Assembly (NCBI GenBank): GCA_963803295.1
Contig: CAWDMC010000020.1
Location: 34,170 to 98,169 of the forward strand
DNA: 64,000 bases
Reading direction: 5' to 3'
Source of the DNA: CAWDMC01 sp963803295
GTDB lineage: Bacteria; Acidobacteriota; Terriglobia; UBA7540
How positions within the stretch are numbered: position 1 is the first letter of the stretch; each line of letters opens with the position of its first letter. Positions 37,674-46,026 of this stretch are shown here, in pieces. The translations under genes were made by a program, and so were the position numbers. The notes under the pieces are model-generated. The model was given only the letters and a program-made list of their open reading frames with translations, had not been told where the DNA came from and did not search any database.

Positions 37674-38648
37674 ATGAGGCGAAGGACCTTTTTTGGCGGA
37701 ATTTTCGCGGGGCTGGCTGCCGGGGCCCAGGCAGTAAGACCCGCAAAGGCCAAGGCGGGGGACATTCCGCGGAGGCCATTCGGCAAGACCGGTGAGCAGC
37801 TCACCGTGATCGGCCAGGCGGGCGGCCGTTTTCCCTTGATCTCATTTGAGGACGCGAAGGCCATCACCCTGCGCGCCTATGATCTCGGGCTCAACTATTT
37901 TGATAACTCCATCGATTATTGGGACGGCCGCTCCGAAGAGGTTTATGGAGCCGTGCTCGCGCCCTTCCGCAAGCAGCTTTTCATCACCACCAAGGCAAAT
38001 AGCCGGACGCGCCAGGGTGCGGAAGCGGAACTCGATCGTTCCTTGCAGCACCTGAAGACGGACTATCTTGACCTTTGGCAACTGCACGCTGTCAGTGAGA
38101 AGCGTGAGGTCGAGCAGATCTTCGGCCCAGGCGGAGCCATCGAAGCTTTCGAAGCCGCCAAGAAGGCAGGCAAATGCCGCTTCATTGGCTTTACGGGTCA
38201 TCATGATCCCTACGTGCATCTGGAAATGTTGAAGTCCTACGACAAATTCGACTCTGTCTTGATGCCCCTGAACGTCGCTGATCCGGGATATCTGAGCTTT
38301 GAGAAATTAACCCTGCCTGTAGCGGTGGAGCGCGGGATGGCAATTCAAGGTATGAAGACTCTTGGTAATTCTAAACTTCTGCAGACATTTAGCACCAAGG
38401 AATGCTTAAGTTATGCACTAAGTCTGCCCGTGAGCTGCGTCACGGTCGGGTGTACGACGATCGGTCAATTGGAAGACGACGTTCGGATCGCCCAGCAGTT
38501 CACGGCACTCTCTGCTGGGGAGATGAGCGCTCTGCGGCAGCGGGCCGACGGTATCAAAGGACCTTACCTCGAGGATTGGAAACGAAACACCCAGGAGAAA
38601 ACCGTCGGGATCCCCACTTCGGGTGCGGGCGGCCCAAAACACGGATGA
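37674..38648 (+). CDS. exported aldo/keto reductase
   Basis: 324 residues with a Tat-like start MRRRTFFGGIFAG. The catalytic tetrad is visible as D77, Y82, K107 and H138 (FDNSIDYWDG, FITTKAN, DLWQLHA). C-terminal sequences VTVGCTTIGQLEDDVR match the NADP-binding part of the family. AAAGGAGG sits at ideal distance from ATG 37674. An exported NADPH-type reductase is unusual unless cofactor is supplied before folded Tat export. It may reduce sugar-derived aldehydes or ketones together with the neighbouring exported enzymes. Confidence 0.82.
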   Translation: MRRRTFFGGIFAGLAAGAQAVRPAKAKAGDIPRRPFGKTGEQLTVIGQAGGRFPLISFEDAKAITLRAYDLGLNYFDNSIDYWDGRSEEVYGAVLAPFRKQLFITTKANSRTRQGAEAELDRSLQHLKTDYLDLWQLHAVSEKREVEQIFGPGGAIEAFEAAKKAGKCRFIGFTGHHDPYVHLEMLKSYDKFDSVLMPLNVADPGYLSFEKLTLPVAVERGMAIQGMKTLGNSKLLQTFSTKECLSYALSLPVSCVTVGCTTIGQLEDDVRIAQQFTALSAGEMSALRQRADGIKGPYLEDWKRNTQEKTVGIPTSGAGGPKHG

Positions 38649-38774
38649 TCCATCAATCGTTCGCGGCCTGGCCCAGGCATCTCGTCAGCCTGGTGTCCGT
38701 CCTGAACGGCCGGGGTAGGAGTTTGGGCTCGTGCGAAAAGCCTGACGGGGTCACCTATCTAGAGCGTCCAGGCA

Positions 38775-40061
38775 TTAGTCCACAGTCAATTCCCAACCGA
38801 AACCCGGGCGATCCGAAGGTCGCATGTAGATACCCTCGGGTCCGCGCGTGATGTTGTTCTCTTCCTCGAAGCGTTCGTAAACCTCCGGTGGGCCGCCCGG
38901 TGGTGGCATGAACATCTCGCACCAGGGACTGTTGGTGGTCGCAAGGATATAGTGTGGGCAACCGCCTCGCCATCCACCATGGGGAATGACCGGAATGTTG
39001 TAGGCGGCCGCCAGCGCGCCGATGTGGCGCATCTCGCTCAGCCCCCCGCACCAATTCAAGTCGGGCTGCCAGATGTCGGCGGCTTTATGTTCCAGAAGCA
39101 ATCGGAATCCGTAGCGGGTATATTCATGCTCGCCTGTCGCCATCAATGTTGAATTGATCCTCGCCTTGACCCTCCCGAACCCTTCGTAGTCGTCGGGCTG
39201 AAGACACTCTTCCATCCAGTAAACACGATAAGGCTCCACCGCCGCTGCGAGTTCGATGGTGTAAGGTTCACTGAGCGCCATCCAGCAATCCAGCATGATA
39301 TCGCCGTCGGGTCCCAGTAGATCCCGAGTTTTCCTGACGAGTTCCACGTTTTTCTTGATACCCTCACGACCGTCAGCGGGTCCGTAGGGAACGGCCAGCT
39401 TCAATCGCTTGTACCCGAACTTGGCGTGCTGTTCGATATCGTTGCCCGTGCAATAGGCCGGGATTCTCGATTTCGTTTCGCCGCCCAGCAATTTGTAGAC
39501 GGGCATGCTCAGAGTGTTCCCGATGATGTCCCACAGGGCCAAGTCGACTGCACTAATGGCGTGAACCACCAGGCCTTTGCGACCATAGTACAGCGTGGAC
39601 CGCCACATCACATCCCAGAGCTTTTCGACGTCGAAGGGATCCTCACCGACGAGCAACTTGGTGAGATGCTTCTCGATCACAAAACTCGCCCCTGGCCCAC
39701 CGTAGCCGATGCCCTTGACGCCGCGGTCAGTCGCGATTTCCACCGCTTCCGGTCCCAAGTCGTCGGCCATGAACAGATCGCGGTGAGGTTTGTACTTGGG
39801 ATAGATCGACATCGGACTCGCGACCTCGACTCCCCCGGTGGACCACGATCCTGGCGCGGGCTCGTAAGCCGGTAGCGGTCTCTTGGGCTTCGGCCGGACC
39901 ATTCTGACGCTGGTGATCTTCAGCTTGCTCTTTTCACTCTGGAAAGGAAGCGGCGCTGGCAAGGAAGCTGAAGCGGCTTCGCCGGTTGTGGACACTCCCA
40001 AAGCACTCAAAGCACCGATCGATGTTGCTGAACTCGTCCGAAGGAATTTTCTGCGAGTCAT
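38775..40061 (-). CDS. Tat-exported enolase-superfamily enzyme (mandelate racemase / sugar-acid dehydratase type)
   Basis: 428 residues from ATG 40061 (AAAGGA upstream). MTRRKFLRTSS is a twin-arginine signal. The metal-binding residues of the barrel appear in IMLDCWMA (Asp), YWMEECLQPDD (Glu) and TGEHEYTRYG (Glu); PHGGW provides the catalytic His-region loop of acid-sugar dehydratases. The capping domain contains VEKLWDVMWRSTLYYGRKG. It probably dehydrates or epimerises an aldonic/uronic acid. It lies between an aldo/keto reductase and the DUF1080-PHP gene, supporting exported sugar-acid catabolism. Confidence 0.82.
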   Translation of the reverse strand: MTRRKFLRTSSATSIGALSALGVSTTGEAASASLPAPLPFQSEKSKLKITSVRMVRPKPKRPLPAYEPAPGSWSTGGVEVASPMSIYPKYKPHRDLFMADDLGPEAVEIATDRGVKGIGYGGPGASFVIEKHLTKLLVGEDPFDVEKLWDVMWRSTLYYGRKGLVVHAISAVDLALWDIIGNTLSMPVYKLLGGETKSRIPAYCTGNDIEQHAKFGYKRLKLAVPYGPADGREGIKKNVELVRKTRDLLGPDGDIMLDCWMALSEPYTIELAAAVEPYRVYWMEECLQPDDYEGFGRVKARINSTLMATGEHEYTRYGFRLLLEHKAADIWQPDLNWCGGLSEMRHIGALAAAYNIPVIPHGGWRGGCPHYILATTNSPWCEMFMPPPGGPPEVYERFEEENNITRGPEGIYMRPSDRPGFGWELTVD

Positions 40062-40287
40062 CTTCAAAGATCCTTTGTGAGGATGAGTAATACGGCACCG
40101 GAATGCACACTCTAACACAAGGGTCAGGCCTGATGCGGCCAAAAAGATGCCAACCCCTTTCCCTGGGACGCGCAGTGAGACCCCACCGGACAGATTGTCC
40201 TGCGTGCTGCCAGGAGGGAGTAGAATGTCTGGGCGCAGGGGTTTTTAGGGCCGGCCGCTTGCGATAAATGCGGAAAGGATTTGCAAC

Positions 40288-41760
40288 ATGATCCCTATTT
40301 CAAGGCGTAACTTATTGGTCTCGTTGCTGGCACTGCCTGCTTTGTCGGCAGAGTCTGATTGGATTGCACTCTTTGAGGGACGAACCCTGAATGGCTGGAA
40401 GGCGAGCGAAAACAAAGGCTCGTTCCAAGTCTCGGGTGGGCAGATCGCTGTCGGTGGTCCGCGCTCGCACTTGTTCTACAAGGGAAGAGTCCACCGGGCG
40501 GACTTCAAGAATTTCGAGCTGAAGGCTGACGTAATGACCAGGCCCGGAGCCAACTCTGGAATCTACTTTCACACCCACTTCCAACCACACGGTCTTCCGG
40601 AGCGCGGCTTTGAGGTGCAGATCAACAACAGCTACATGGGAGAAGGCGAGTATCGCGAGCGCAGAAAGACAGGATCCCTCTACGGTGTCCGTGACGTGTA
40701 CAAGGCTTTCGTCAAGGACGACGAGTGGTTCCAGTTGCACATCATCGTCCGCTCAAAGCGGGTGCAGGTCCGATTGAACGGCACCCTCCTTGTAGACTAC
40801 GTCGAGCCCAGCCCGCCGGTCGTCGAAAGCGATACCGCAGGCCGCATTCTCAGTCGGGGCACGTTCGCCCTCCAGTGCCATGATTCAAATTCGAAGTGCT
40901 TCTTCCGCAATGTCCTGGTCAAGCCGCTGCCGGGTGATCTCACTGACACCATCGACGAGAAGCCTCTCGTTGACAACGTCTACCGCGAGATCCTGCGCCT
41001 GAACTCGGAGAATTTTCCCGTGGTCGATTATCACGTTCACTTGAAAGGCGGATTGACCATCGAGGAAGCACTGCAGGAGTCGCGGCGGCTCGGCATCCAG
41101 TATGGGATCGCGGTCAACGGCGGATTGGGGTTCCCCGTCACTAAGGATGCGGCCGCCGAGGAGTTTCTCTCTCGCATGAGGGGACAGCCGGTCTTTGTGG
41201 CCCTGCAAGGTGAAGGCCGGGAATGGGTGAAGCTCTTCTCGAAAGAAACGGTGGCGAAATTCGATTACGTGTTCAGCGACGCGATGACCTTTACGGACGA
41301 CAGCGGCAAGCGGATGCGCCTATGGATCAAGGAGGAGGTGGGAGAGATTTCAGACAAGGAGCGGTTCATGGATATGTGCGTGGAGCGCATCCTCTCGGTG
41401 CTCAACCACGAGCCGATTGACATCTACGCCAATCCAACATTTCTCCCCGCGGTGCTTGCGGCTGAGTACGACCGGCTATGGACGCCCGAGCGCATGGAAA
41501 AAGTCATCGAAGCGGCCGCGAGGAATGGGGTGGCGATTGAGATCAACAACACCTACCACCTTCCCAAAGCGCCGTTCATTAGGACGGCTAAGCAAGCCGG
41601 CGTTAAGTTCTCACTGGGCACCAATAACGCCGACAAGAAACTCGGACGTATCGAGTATGCCTTGCAGATGATCGAGGAGTGCGGACTCCAGTGGCAGGAC
41701 ATCTTCATCCCAAAACCGGATGGAGAAAAGCCCGTCCAGAAACGGGGCTTCTCGACTTGA
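40288..41760 (+). CDS. exported DUF1080 (3-keto-disaccharide hydrolase-like) domain fused to a PHP/amidohydrolase-like domain
   Basis: 490 residues; ISRRNLLVSLLALPALS is a Tat or Sec signal. Residues about 24-215 are a LamG-like DUF1080 domain (WIALFEGRTLNGWKA, GANSGIYFHTHFQ, GFEVQINNSY), the family shown to hydrolyse 3-keto-glycosides. Residues about 244-480 begin with VDYHVHLKGG (H249, H251), a PHP/amidohydrolase-like metal site; later residues include AIEINNTYHLP and FSLGTNNADKK. AAAGGA precedes ATG 40288. The second half could hydrolyse a phosphate or amide bond; its exact type is uncertain. Confidence 0.75.
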   Translation: MIPISRRNLLVSLLALPALSAESDWIALFEGRTLNGWKASENKGSFQVSGGQIAVGGPRSHLFYKGRVHRADFKNFELKADVMTRPGANSGIYFHTHFQPHGLPERGFEVQINNSYMGEGEYRERRKTGSLYGVRDVYKAFVKDDEWFQLHIIVRSKRVQVRLNGTLLVDYVEPSPPVVESDTAGRILSRGTFALQCHDSNSKCFFRNVLVKPLPGDLTDTIDEKPLVDNVYREILRLNSENFPVVDYHVHLKGGLTIEEALQESRRLGIQYGIAVNGGLGFPVTKDAAAEEFLSRMRGQPVFVALQGEGREWVKLFSKETVAKFDYVFSDAMTFTDDSGKRMRLWIKEEVGEISDKERFMDMCVERILSVLNHEPIDIYANPTFLPAVLAAEYDRLWTPERMEKVIEAAARNGVAIEINNTYHLPKAPFIRTAKQAGVKFSLGTNNADKKLGRIEYALQMIEECGLQWQDIFIPKPDGEKPVQKRGFST

Positions 41761-42133
41761 GGCATCAAAGCGAACTTATCAACGAGAATGATGTTGTAAC
41801 TCTGGTGCCGCGGAGCGCCTCGCCCGCCGTTTTCGAAGACTTGGCGCGAATCTCCGTCTACGTTTGCCCACGAAAAGGCTTGCCGTGGACGCCGGACTTT
41901 GATCAGTTAAGGGGCCCAATGTCGACACGAACCGAAGTGCGGCCAGCTCAGGCGGGCGCGGTGTACCGGCTCTCAACGGCTTCTTTGATTTTTGGCGGCT
42001 GTCCTGCGGAGTGGACGCCTCGTCCCGCTCGCCTTCTGCGGTATGCCGGGCAGCTCATCATCTTTAATCATCGACTTGAACCAGCCGGAGTAGTCCCCCC
42101 CTGCGCAGGTGATGTTCCCAAGGAGAAAAGGTG
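41761..42133. other. intergenic region, possible minus-strand relic
   Basis: No gene with a start is supported. A short minus-strand reading (about 41980-42115) gives protein-like DYSGWFKSMIKDDEL without a start or closing domain, possibly an old gene end. The stretch closes with AGGAGAAAAGG before the YCII gene. Confidence 0.3.
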
Positions 42134-42502
42134 ATGCAATTCGCCCTGCTGATCTTCGAATCGCCAGAAGCTTTTGCGGCACGGAATGCGGACGAAAACG
42201 ATCCCTACCTCGGTGCGTGGCGGGCGTACTACAAAGCGCTCGTCGAGGCCGACATCTACGTCGGTGGCAATCCACTGGAACCCCCGGAGACCGGGACCAC
42301 GGTGCGACTGAAGGATGGAAAGCGGCGTGTACAAGATGGCCCCTTCGCGGATACCAAGGAGCAACTGGGAGGATTCACGATCCTGGAGCTTCCCTCGCTT
42401 GAAGCGGCGCTCGACTGGGCAGCGAGATGCCCGGCCGCCTCGATCGGTGCTGTGGAGGTCCGACCCGTTTCGCCTGAATTCAGGCGTCGAGTCACCGGAT
42501 GA
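42134..42502 (+). CDS. YCII-related (DGPF) protein
   Basis: 122 residues from ATG 42134, with AGGAG upstream (a GTG lies at 42131). The protein is a ferredoxin-like alpha-beta fold of the YCII family: QFALLIFESPEAFA at the start, QDGPFADTKEQLGGF in the middle (DGPF box), then AALDWAARCPAA and VEVRPV. Such proteins are often encoded beside DUF6596-type sigma factors, as here: its TGA overlaps the sigma ATG. Its biochemical role is unproven. Confidence 0.85.
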   Translation: MQFALLIFESPEAFAARNADENDPYLGAWRAYYKALVEADIYVGGNPLEPPETGTTVRLKDGKRRVQDGPFADTKEQLGGFTILELPSLEAALDWAARCPAASIGAVEVRPVSPEFRRRVTG

Positions 42503-43741
42503 GTGGAAGCGAACAAGAAAGCACTCACCGGACTATCGAACGTGTCGCCCGCGAGTCCTACGGTCGCCTGGTGGCATACCTTTCCTCGCACACGCGCGAC
42601 GTGGGGAGCGCGGAGGATGCCCTCAGTAATGCGCTGGTAGCAGCACTCGAAACTTGGCCGCGAGACGGCGTGCCAGAAAATCCGGAGGCGTGGCTGGTGA
42701 CGACGGCGCGCCGCTCTTTTATCGATCTTGTGCGTCATCGGCAAGTGGCCGAGGCCAGCGAGCCCACCCTCGCGCTCCTCAGAGAGGGATCCACAGAGAT
42801 GATTTTGTCGCCGGAATTTTCAGATGAACGACTTAAGCTGCTGTTTGTATGCTCCCATCCGGCAATTGATCCGGCGATGCACACGCCGCTCATGCTCCAG
42901 ACCGTTCTCGGCCTGGATGCCGAGCGCATTGCCCACGCGTTCCTGGTTTCGCCCGCCACGATGGGGCAGCGCCTGGTGCGTGCCAAGACGAAGATCCGCG
43001 ACGGGGGTATTCGGTTTGAAATTCCGCAGGAACGCGAATTGCCCCAGCGGCTTGACGCTGTGCTGGAAGCGATTTACGCCGCCTTCGGGATTGGCTGGGA
43101 CGACATGGCCGGTGTCGACCAACGCGGGCGCGATCTCGCCGAGGAGGGGATCTGGCTTGCGCGAGTCCTTCTGCAGTTGATGCCGGGCGAAGCTGAGGTT
43201 CACGGTCTGCTGGCCTTGATGCTCCACTGCGAAGCCCGCCGGGCGGCACGGCGGGGGCCGGACGGCCGGTACGTGCCTCTCTCGGAGCAGGATTGCCGGA
43301 AGTGGTCTCTGCCCCTAATTGAAGAGGCGGAACGGCATCTCGACGAAGCGTCAAGTCGCGGTCGCATCGGCCGGTTCCAACTCGAAGCCGCGATTCAGTC
43401 GGTACATGCCCGGGCGGGCGCGGAGCGGCACGATTCAGTGGAACGCGATCATGGTGTTTTATGAACAGCTGATCCGGATATCGCCGACCGTCGGCACGCG
43501 AACTGGATACGCCGCGGCCATAGCCGAAGCGAAGGGAGCCGAAGCAGGGCTGGCAGCGTTGGATGGGATCGATCCGGACGATATCTCCGCCTATCAGCCG
43601 TACTGGGCGGTTCGCGCTCACCTGTTGCAACGGCTAGGGAAAACACCTGCGGCCTTGGACGCCTTCGACCGCGCGATTGGTCTAACCGAGGATCCGGCAG
43701 TGAGACAGTTTCTGCTTGAGCGTAAGCTGCCAGGGTTGTGA
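42499..43741 (+). pseudogene. ECF-like sigma factor with DUF6596 C-terminus, interrupted by a frameshift
   Basis: The first frame (42499-43464, 321 residues) covers sigma region 2 (about residues 15-85: YGRLVAYLSSHTRDVGSAED, NPEAWLVTTARRSFIDLVRH), region 4 (about 120-175: LMLQTVLGLDAERIAHAFLV) and most of the DUF6596 region. Near 43430-43440 the frame changes by one base: the family-typical continuation NAIMVFYEQLIRISPTVG, AYQPYWAVRAHLLQRLG and AIGLTEDPAVRQFLL lies in the next frame and ends at 43741. This may be a true mutation or a sequencing error. The ATG overlaps the YCII stop. Such factors redirect RNA polymerase to a small regulon. Confidence 0.8.
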
Positions 43742-43774
43742 ATCCTCATGCAAGATGTTATATTGAAATATAAT
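43736..43774 (+). promoter_or_regulatory. mazEF promoter with palindromic operator
   Basis: TTGTGA (43736-43741) and TATATT (43759-43764) are separated by 17 bases. The palindrome TATATT-GA-AATATA (43759-43772) covers the -10 region, as expected for antitoxin autorepression. A second -10-like TATAAT lies at 43769-43774. Confidence 0.55.
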
Positions 43775-43788
43775 CGAAAGGAATGGTT

Positions 43789-44046
43789 ATGCACACAACC
43801 AATCTGCGCAAGGTCGGCGGCTCGGTCATGCTGGCGGTGCCGCGCGCGGTGCTCGACGTCCTGGGCTTACGCCCGGGAGCAACGGTCGGCATTGCAATCG
43901 AACGCGGCCGGCTGGTGGTGGAGCCGCCAAAACGGCCCCGGTACACCCTGGACGAATTGCTCGCCCAGTGCAACCCCAAGGCCCGACGCACGAAAGAGGA
44001 GCGGGAATGGCTCGATAGTAAGCCGGTGGGTCGGGAGCTGATCTGA
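43789..44046 (+). CDS. MazE/AbrB-type antitoxin
   Basis: 85 residues from ATG 43789 (AAAGGA six bases upstream; ATG 43783 is also in frame). The N-terminal swapped-hairpin DNA-binding fold is visible as TTNLRKVGGSVMLAVPRAVL...LGLRPGATVGIAI. The C-terminal part (RYTLDELLAQCNPKARRTKE) is the disordered toxin-binding tail. It probably neutralises the downstream MazF-like toxin and represses its own promoter. Its stop overlaps the toxin start (TGATG). Confidence 0.88.
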   Translation: MHTTNLRKVGGSVMLAVPRAVLDVLGLRPGATVGIAIERGRLVVEPPKRPRYTLDELLAQCNPKARRTKEEREWLDSKPVGRELI

Positions 44047-44378
44047 TGCGGCGTGGCGAAATCTGGTTGGTGGGCCTTGATCCCGCTGAAGGCCACGAGC
44101 AAAAGGGCCGACGCCCTGTCTTGGTCATCTCACCCGATGCTTTTAACCAAGTCACCAAGGTGCCCGTGGTTCTCCCCATCACCAGCGGCGGGAACTTCGC
44201 GCGGACAGCCGGATTTGCGGTCTCGCTCGCTGGCGCCGGTACTCAAACAACCGGCGTTGTCCGCTGCGACCAGCCCGGCGCGCTCGATCTCGGCGCGCGC
44301 CACGGCAGAAAGCTGGAAAACGTACCGAATGCGATCATTGACGAGGTTCTGGCCAAGGTAGGGACAATTCTTGAGTGA
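44046..44378 (+). CDS. MazF/PemK-type endoribonuclease toxin
   Basis: 110 residues. The CcdB/PemK fold is supported by RRGEIWLVGLDPAEGHEQKG and RPVLVISPDAFNQ near the N-terminus, the central VVLPITSGG, and the ending NVPNAIIDEVLAKVGTIL. Members cleave mRNA at short sequences when freed from MazE. ATG 44046 shares its A with the antitoxin stop, giving tight coupling. The inverted repeat at 44384-44414 follows the stop. It looks complete and functional. Confidence 0.9.
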   Translation: MRRGEIWLVGLDPAEGHEQKGRRPVLVISPDAFNQVTKVPVVLPITSGGNFARTAGFAVSLAGAGTQTTGVVRCDQPGALDLGARHGRKLENVPNAIIDEVLAKVGTILE

Positions 44379-44383
44379 GTCAG

Positions 44384-44414
44384 AGCGATCAGAAATGCGC
44401 TGACCGTGATCGCT
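44384..44414. terminator. inverted repeat after mazEF
   Basis: AGCGATCA (44384-44391) and TGATCGCT (44407-44414) flank a 15-base centre, starting six bases after the toxin stop. No U-tract follows, so termination is possible but not certain. Confidence 0.35.
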
Positions 44415-44959
44415 ACCAGCTTGCGGCCTCTCGGGACCGTGAAGGTCACATATCAGGCTAGGCCAAACCGGCGAGCTGACCGCGAGTTGGGAGAAGAATT
44501 AGATGAAGATGGAGTGCGCATCAGCTATCACGCGGAAGCATCCGTTTCGAACAATGACGCTAGACGCTTTAACGCCACGCCCCATTCGCGGATCACAAGT
44601 TCCCACAGTTCTTCTTCCAGTTCTTGCCTCGGCTTAGCGCTGAACCAATCTTTATTTCGACTCGGTTCTTATATCCAGTGCCCTTCCCCATTGCTGCTCG
44701 CAATCGAGCACCAAAAAGAGGGGTCAGGTTTCAGGGGATGTGGTGTGAAGGATTCCGAATCGTGCGGGCTGCCAGGCCCGGGGCGCCTTTATCGGGCGGA
44801 CTCAATTTGCGCCACTGGAAATATAGAAACTCCAACCCTCCGGCTCTGCCGGCGGATACGTCACTTTTTCCTACCTAGCTCTGTCGAAATGACCCCACCC
44901 TATCCGTCATCCCCATAGAGGCGGCTTAACGGTGAAGTTGGCCTCCGAGGAGGTGAACA
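44415..44959. other. intergenic region with a possible minus-strand gene relic
   Basis: The long plus-strand frame (44406-44918) has a composition unlike protein. On the minus strand, 44664 to 44528 reads as a helical peptide containing RQELEEELWELVIREWG and ALKRLASLFETDASA, but has no start codon and is closed upstream by a stop. It may be the end of a lost gene. Nothing else is recognised. Confidence 0.3.
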
Positions 44960-45106
44960 GTGTGTCCATTCTGTTGGGCAACCGTGGGATTGGTCGTCGC
45001 CGGGGCGGTTTCTACCGGCGGTCTCGCAGCCTTGGCTGTGAAAGTTTCTCGCAAAAAGAACGGAGCAAAAGAAATCGTCCCGAATCTGAATAACAAGGAG
45101 GAATAA
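44960..45106 (+). CDS. 48-residue single-pass membrane peptide upstream of DUF899
   Basis: A GTG start at 44960 has GGAGG eight bases upstream. The peptide begins MCPFCWATVGLVVAG, with a C-x-x-C pair before a hydrophobic helix (about residues 7-30), followed by a basic cytoplasmic-like tail (KVSRKKNGAKEIVPN). Its final codons contain AAGGAGG, which serves the DUF899 gene starting one base after its stop. The tight spacing suggests they act together; a redox or metal role for the Cys pair is an inference. Confidence 0.6.
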   Translation: MCPFCWATVGLVVAGAVSTGGLAALAVKVSRKKNGAKEIVPNLNNKEE

Positions 45107-45107
45107 G

Positions 45108-45908
45108 ATGGCCACAAGCAAAGAGAGAGACAAGGAACACGGGAAAGGGCATTTTGCGATGAAGACACCCCCGATCGTGTCGCAGCAGGAGTGGGAGGCT
45201 GCGCGCCAGCAGCTCCTGGTGAAGGAAAAAGCCTTCACCCGCTCCCGTGACGCGCTGGCCGCCGAACGCCGGCGGATGCCTTGGCAGGCTGTGGAGAAGA
45301 AGTACGAGTTCGACGGACCCAAGGGCAAGGTAAGCCTGCTCGATTTGTTCGAGGGCCGCCGTCAGTTGATCGTCTATCGCGCCTTCTTCGAGTCCGGCGT
45401 GTTCGGCTGGCCCGAGCACGCCTGCCGCGGCTGCTCCCTGGGCGCCGATCAGGTCGCCCACCTGGCCCATCTGAACGCCCGCGACACCACCCTCGTCTAT
45501 GCCTCACGCGCGCCGCAGGCGGACATCGCTCGCCTGAAGGCACGGATGGGTTGGAAGATGCCGTGGTACACCATGACAGACAGCTTCGACAAAGACTTCG
45601 GCGTGGACGAGTGGCACGGCCACAACGTGTTCTTCCGCGACGGCGAGCGGGTGTTCCGCACATACTTCATCAACAACCGCGGCGACGAGGCGATGGGGAG
45701 CACCTGGAGCTACCTCGACCTCACCCCGCTCGGCCGTCAGGAAACGTGGGAGGACTCGCCAGAGGGTTACCCCCAGACCCCGCCCTACAAGTGGTGGAAC
45801 TGGCACGACAACTACGACGCCGAGGCATCGCCTGATCCGAAGTGGGTTGACATAATAACCGACCCTCAAGAAGCCGCCCGAAAGCGTGAGGCAGAGGAGA
45901 AGGCGTGA
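45108..45908 (+). CDS. DUF899 family thioredoxin-like protein
   Basis: 266 residues of the DUF899 family, which is distantly related to thioredoxin-fold proteins. Signatures include LLVKEKAFTRSRDALAAERR near the start, LLDLFEGRRQLIVYRAFF, HACRGCSLGAD (a C-x-x-C pair), the middle MPWYTMTDSFDKDFG, and WNWHDNY near the end. AAGGAGG lies at good distance from ATG 45108. The function of the family is not established; it is probably cytoplasmic. Confidence 0.85.
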   Translation: MATSKERDKEHGKGHFAMKTPPIVSQQEWEAARQQLLVKEKAFTRSRDALAAERRRMPWQAVEKKYEFDGPKGKVSLLDLFEGRRQLIVYRAFFESGVFGWPEHACRGCSLGADQVAHLAHLNARDTTLVYASRAPQADIARLKARMGWKMPWYTMTDSFDKDFGVDEWHGHNVFFRDGERVFRTYFINNRGDEAMGSTWSYLDLTPLGRQETWEDSPEGYPQTPPYKWWNWHDNYDAEASPDPKWVDIITDPQEAARKREAEEKA

Positions 45909-46026
45909 TCGAGGGGCTGTTTCCACAGCTTCCGATTTAGGCCGGGGTTCGGTCGCCACCGCCGCTTTCAAGCCTTGAGGGCAACTGGTTTGTCAAGGTT
46001 TGGGCAAATAGGTGTAGCCTGTTCTT

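Noticed and set aside
44406..44918. 170-residue plus-strand frame after mazEF
   Set aside because: Ser/Arg/Pro-rich, no ribosome binding site, no recognisable domain.
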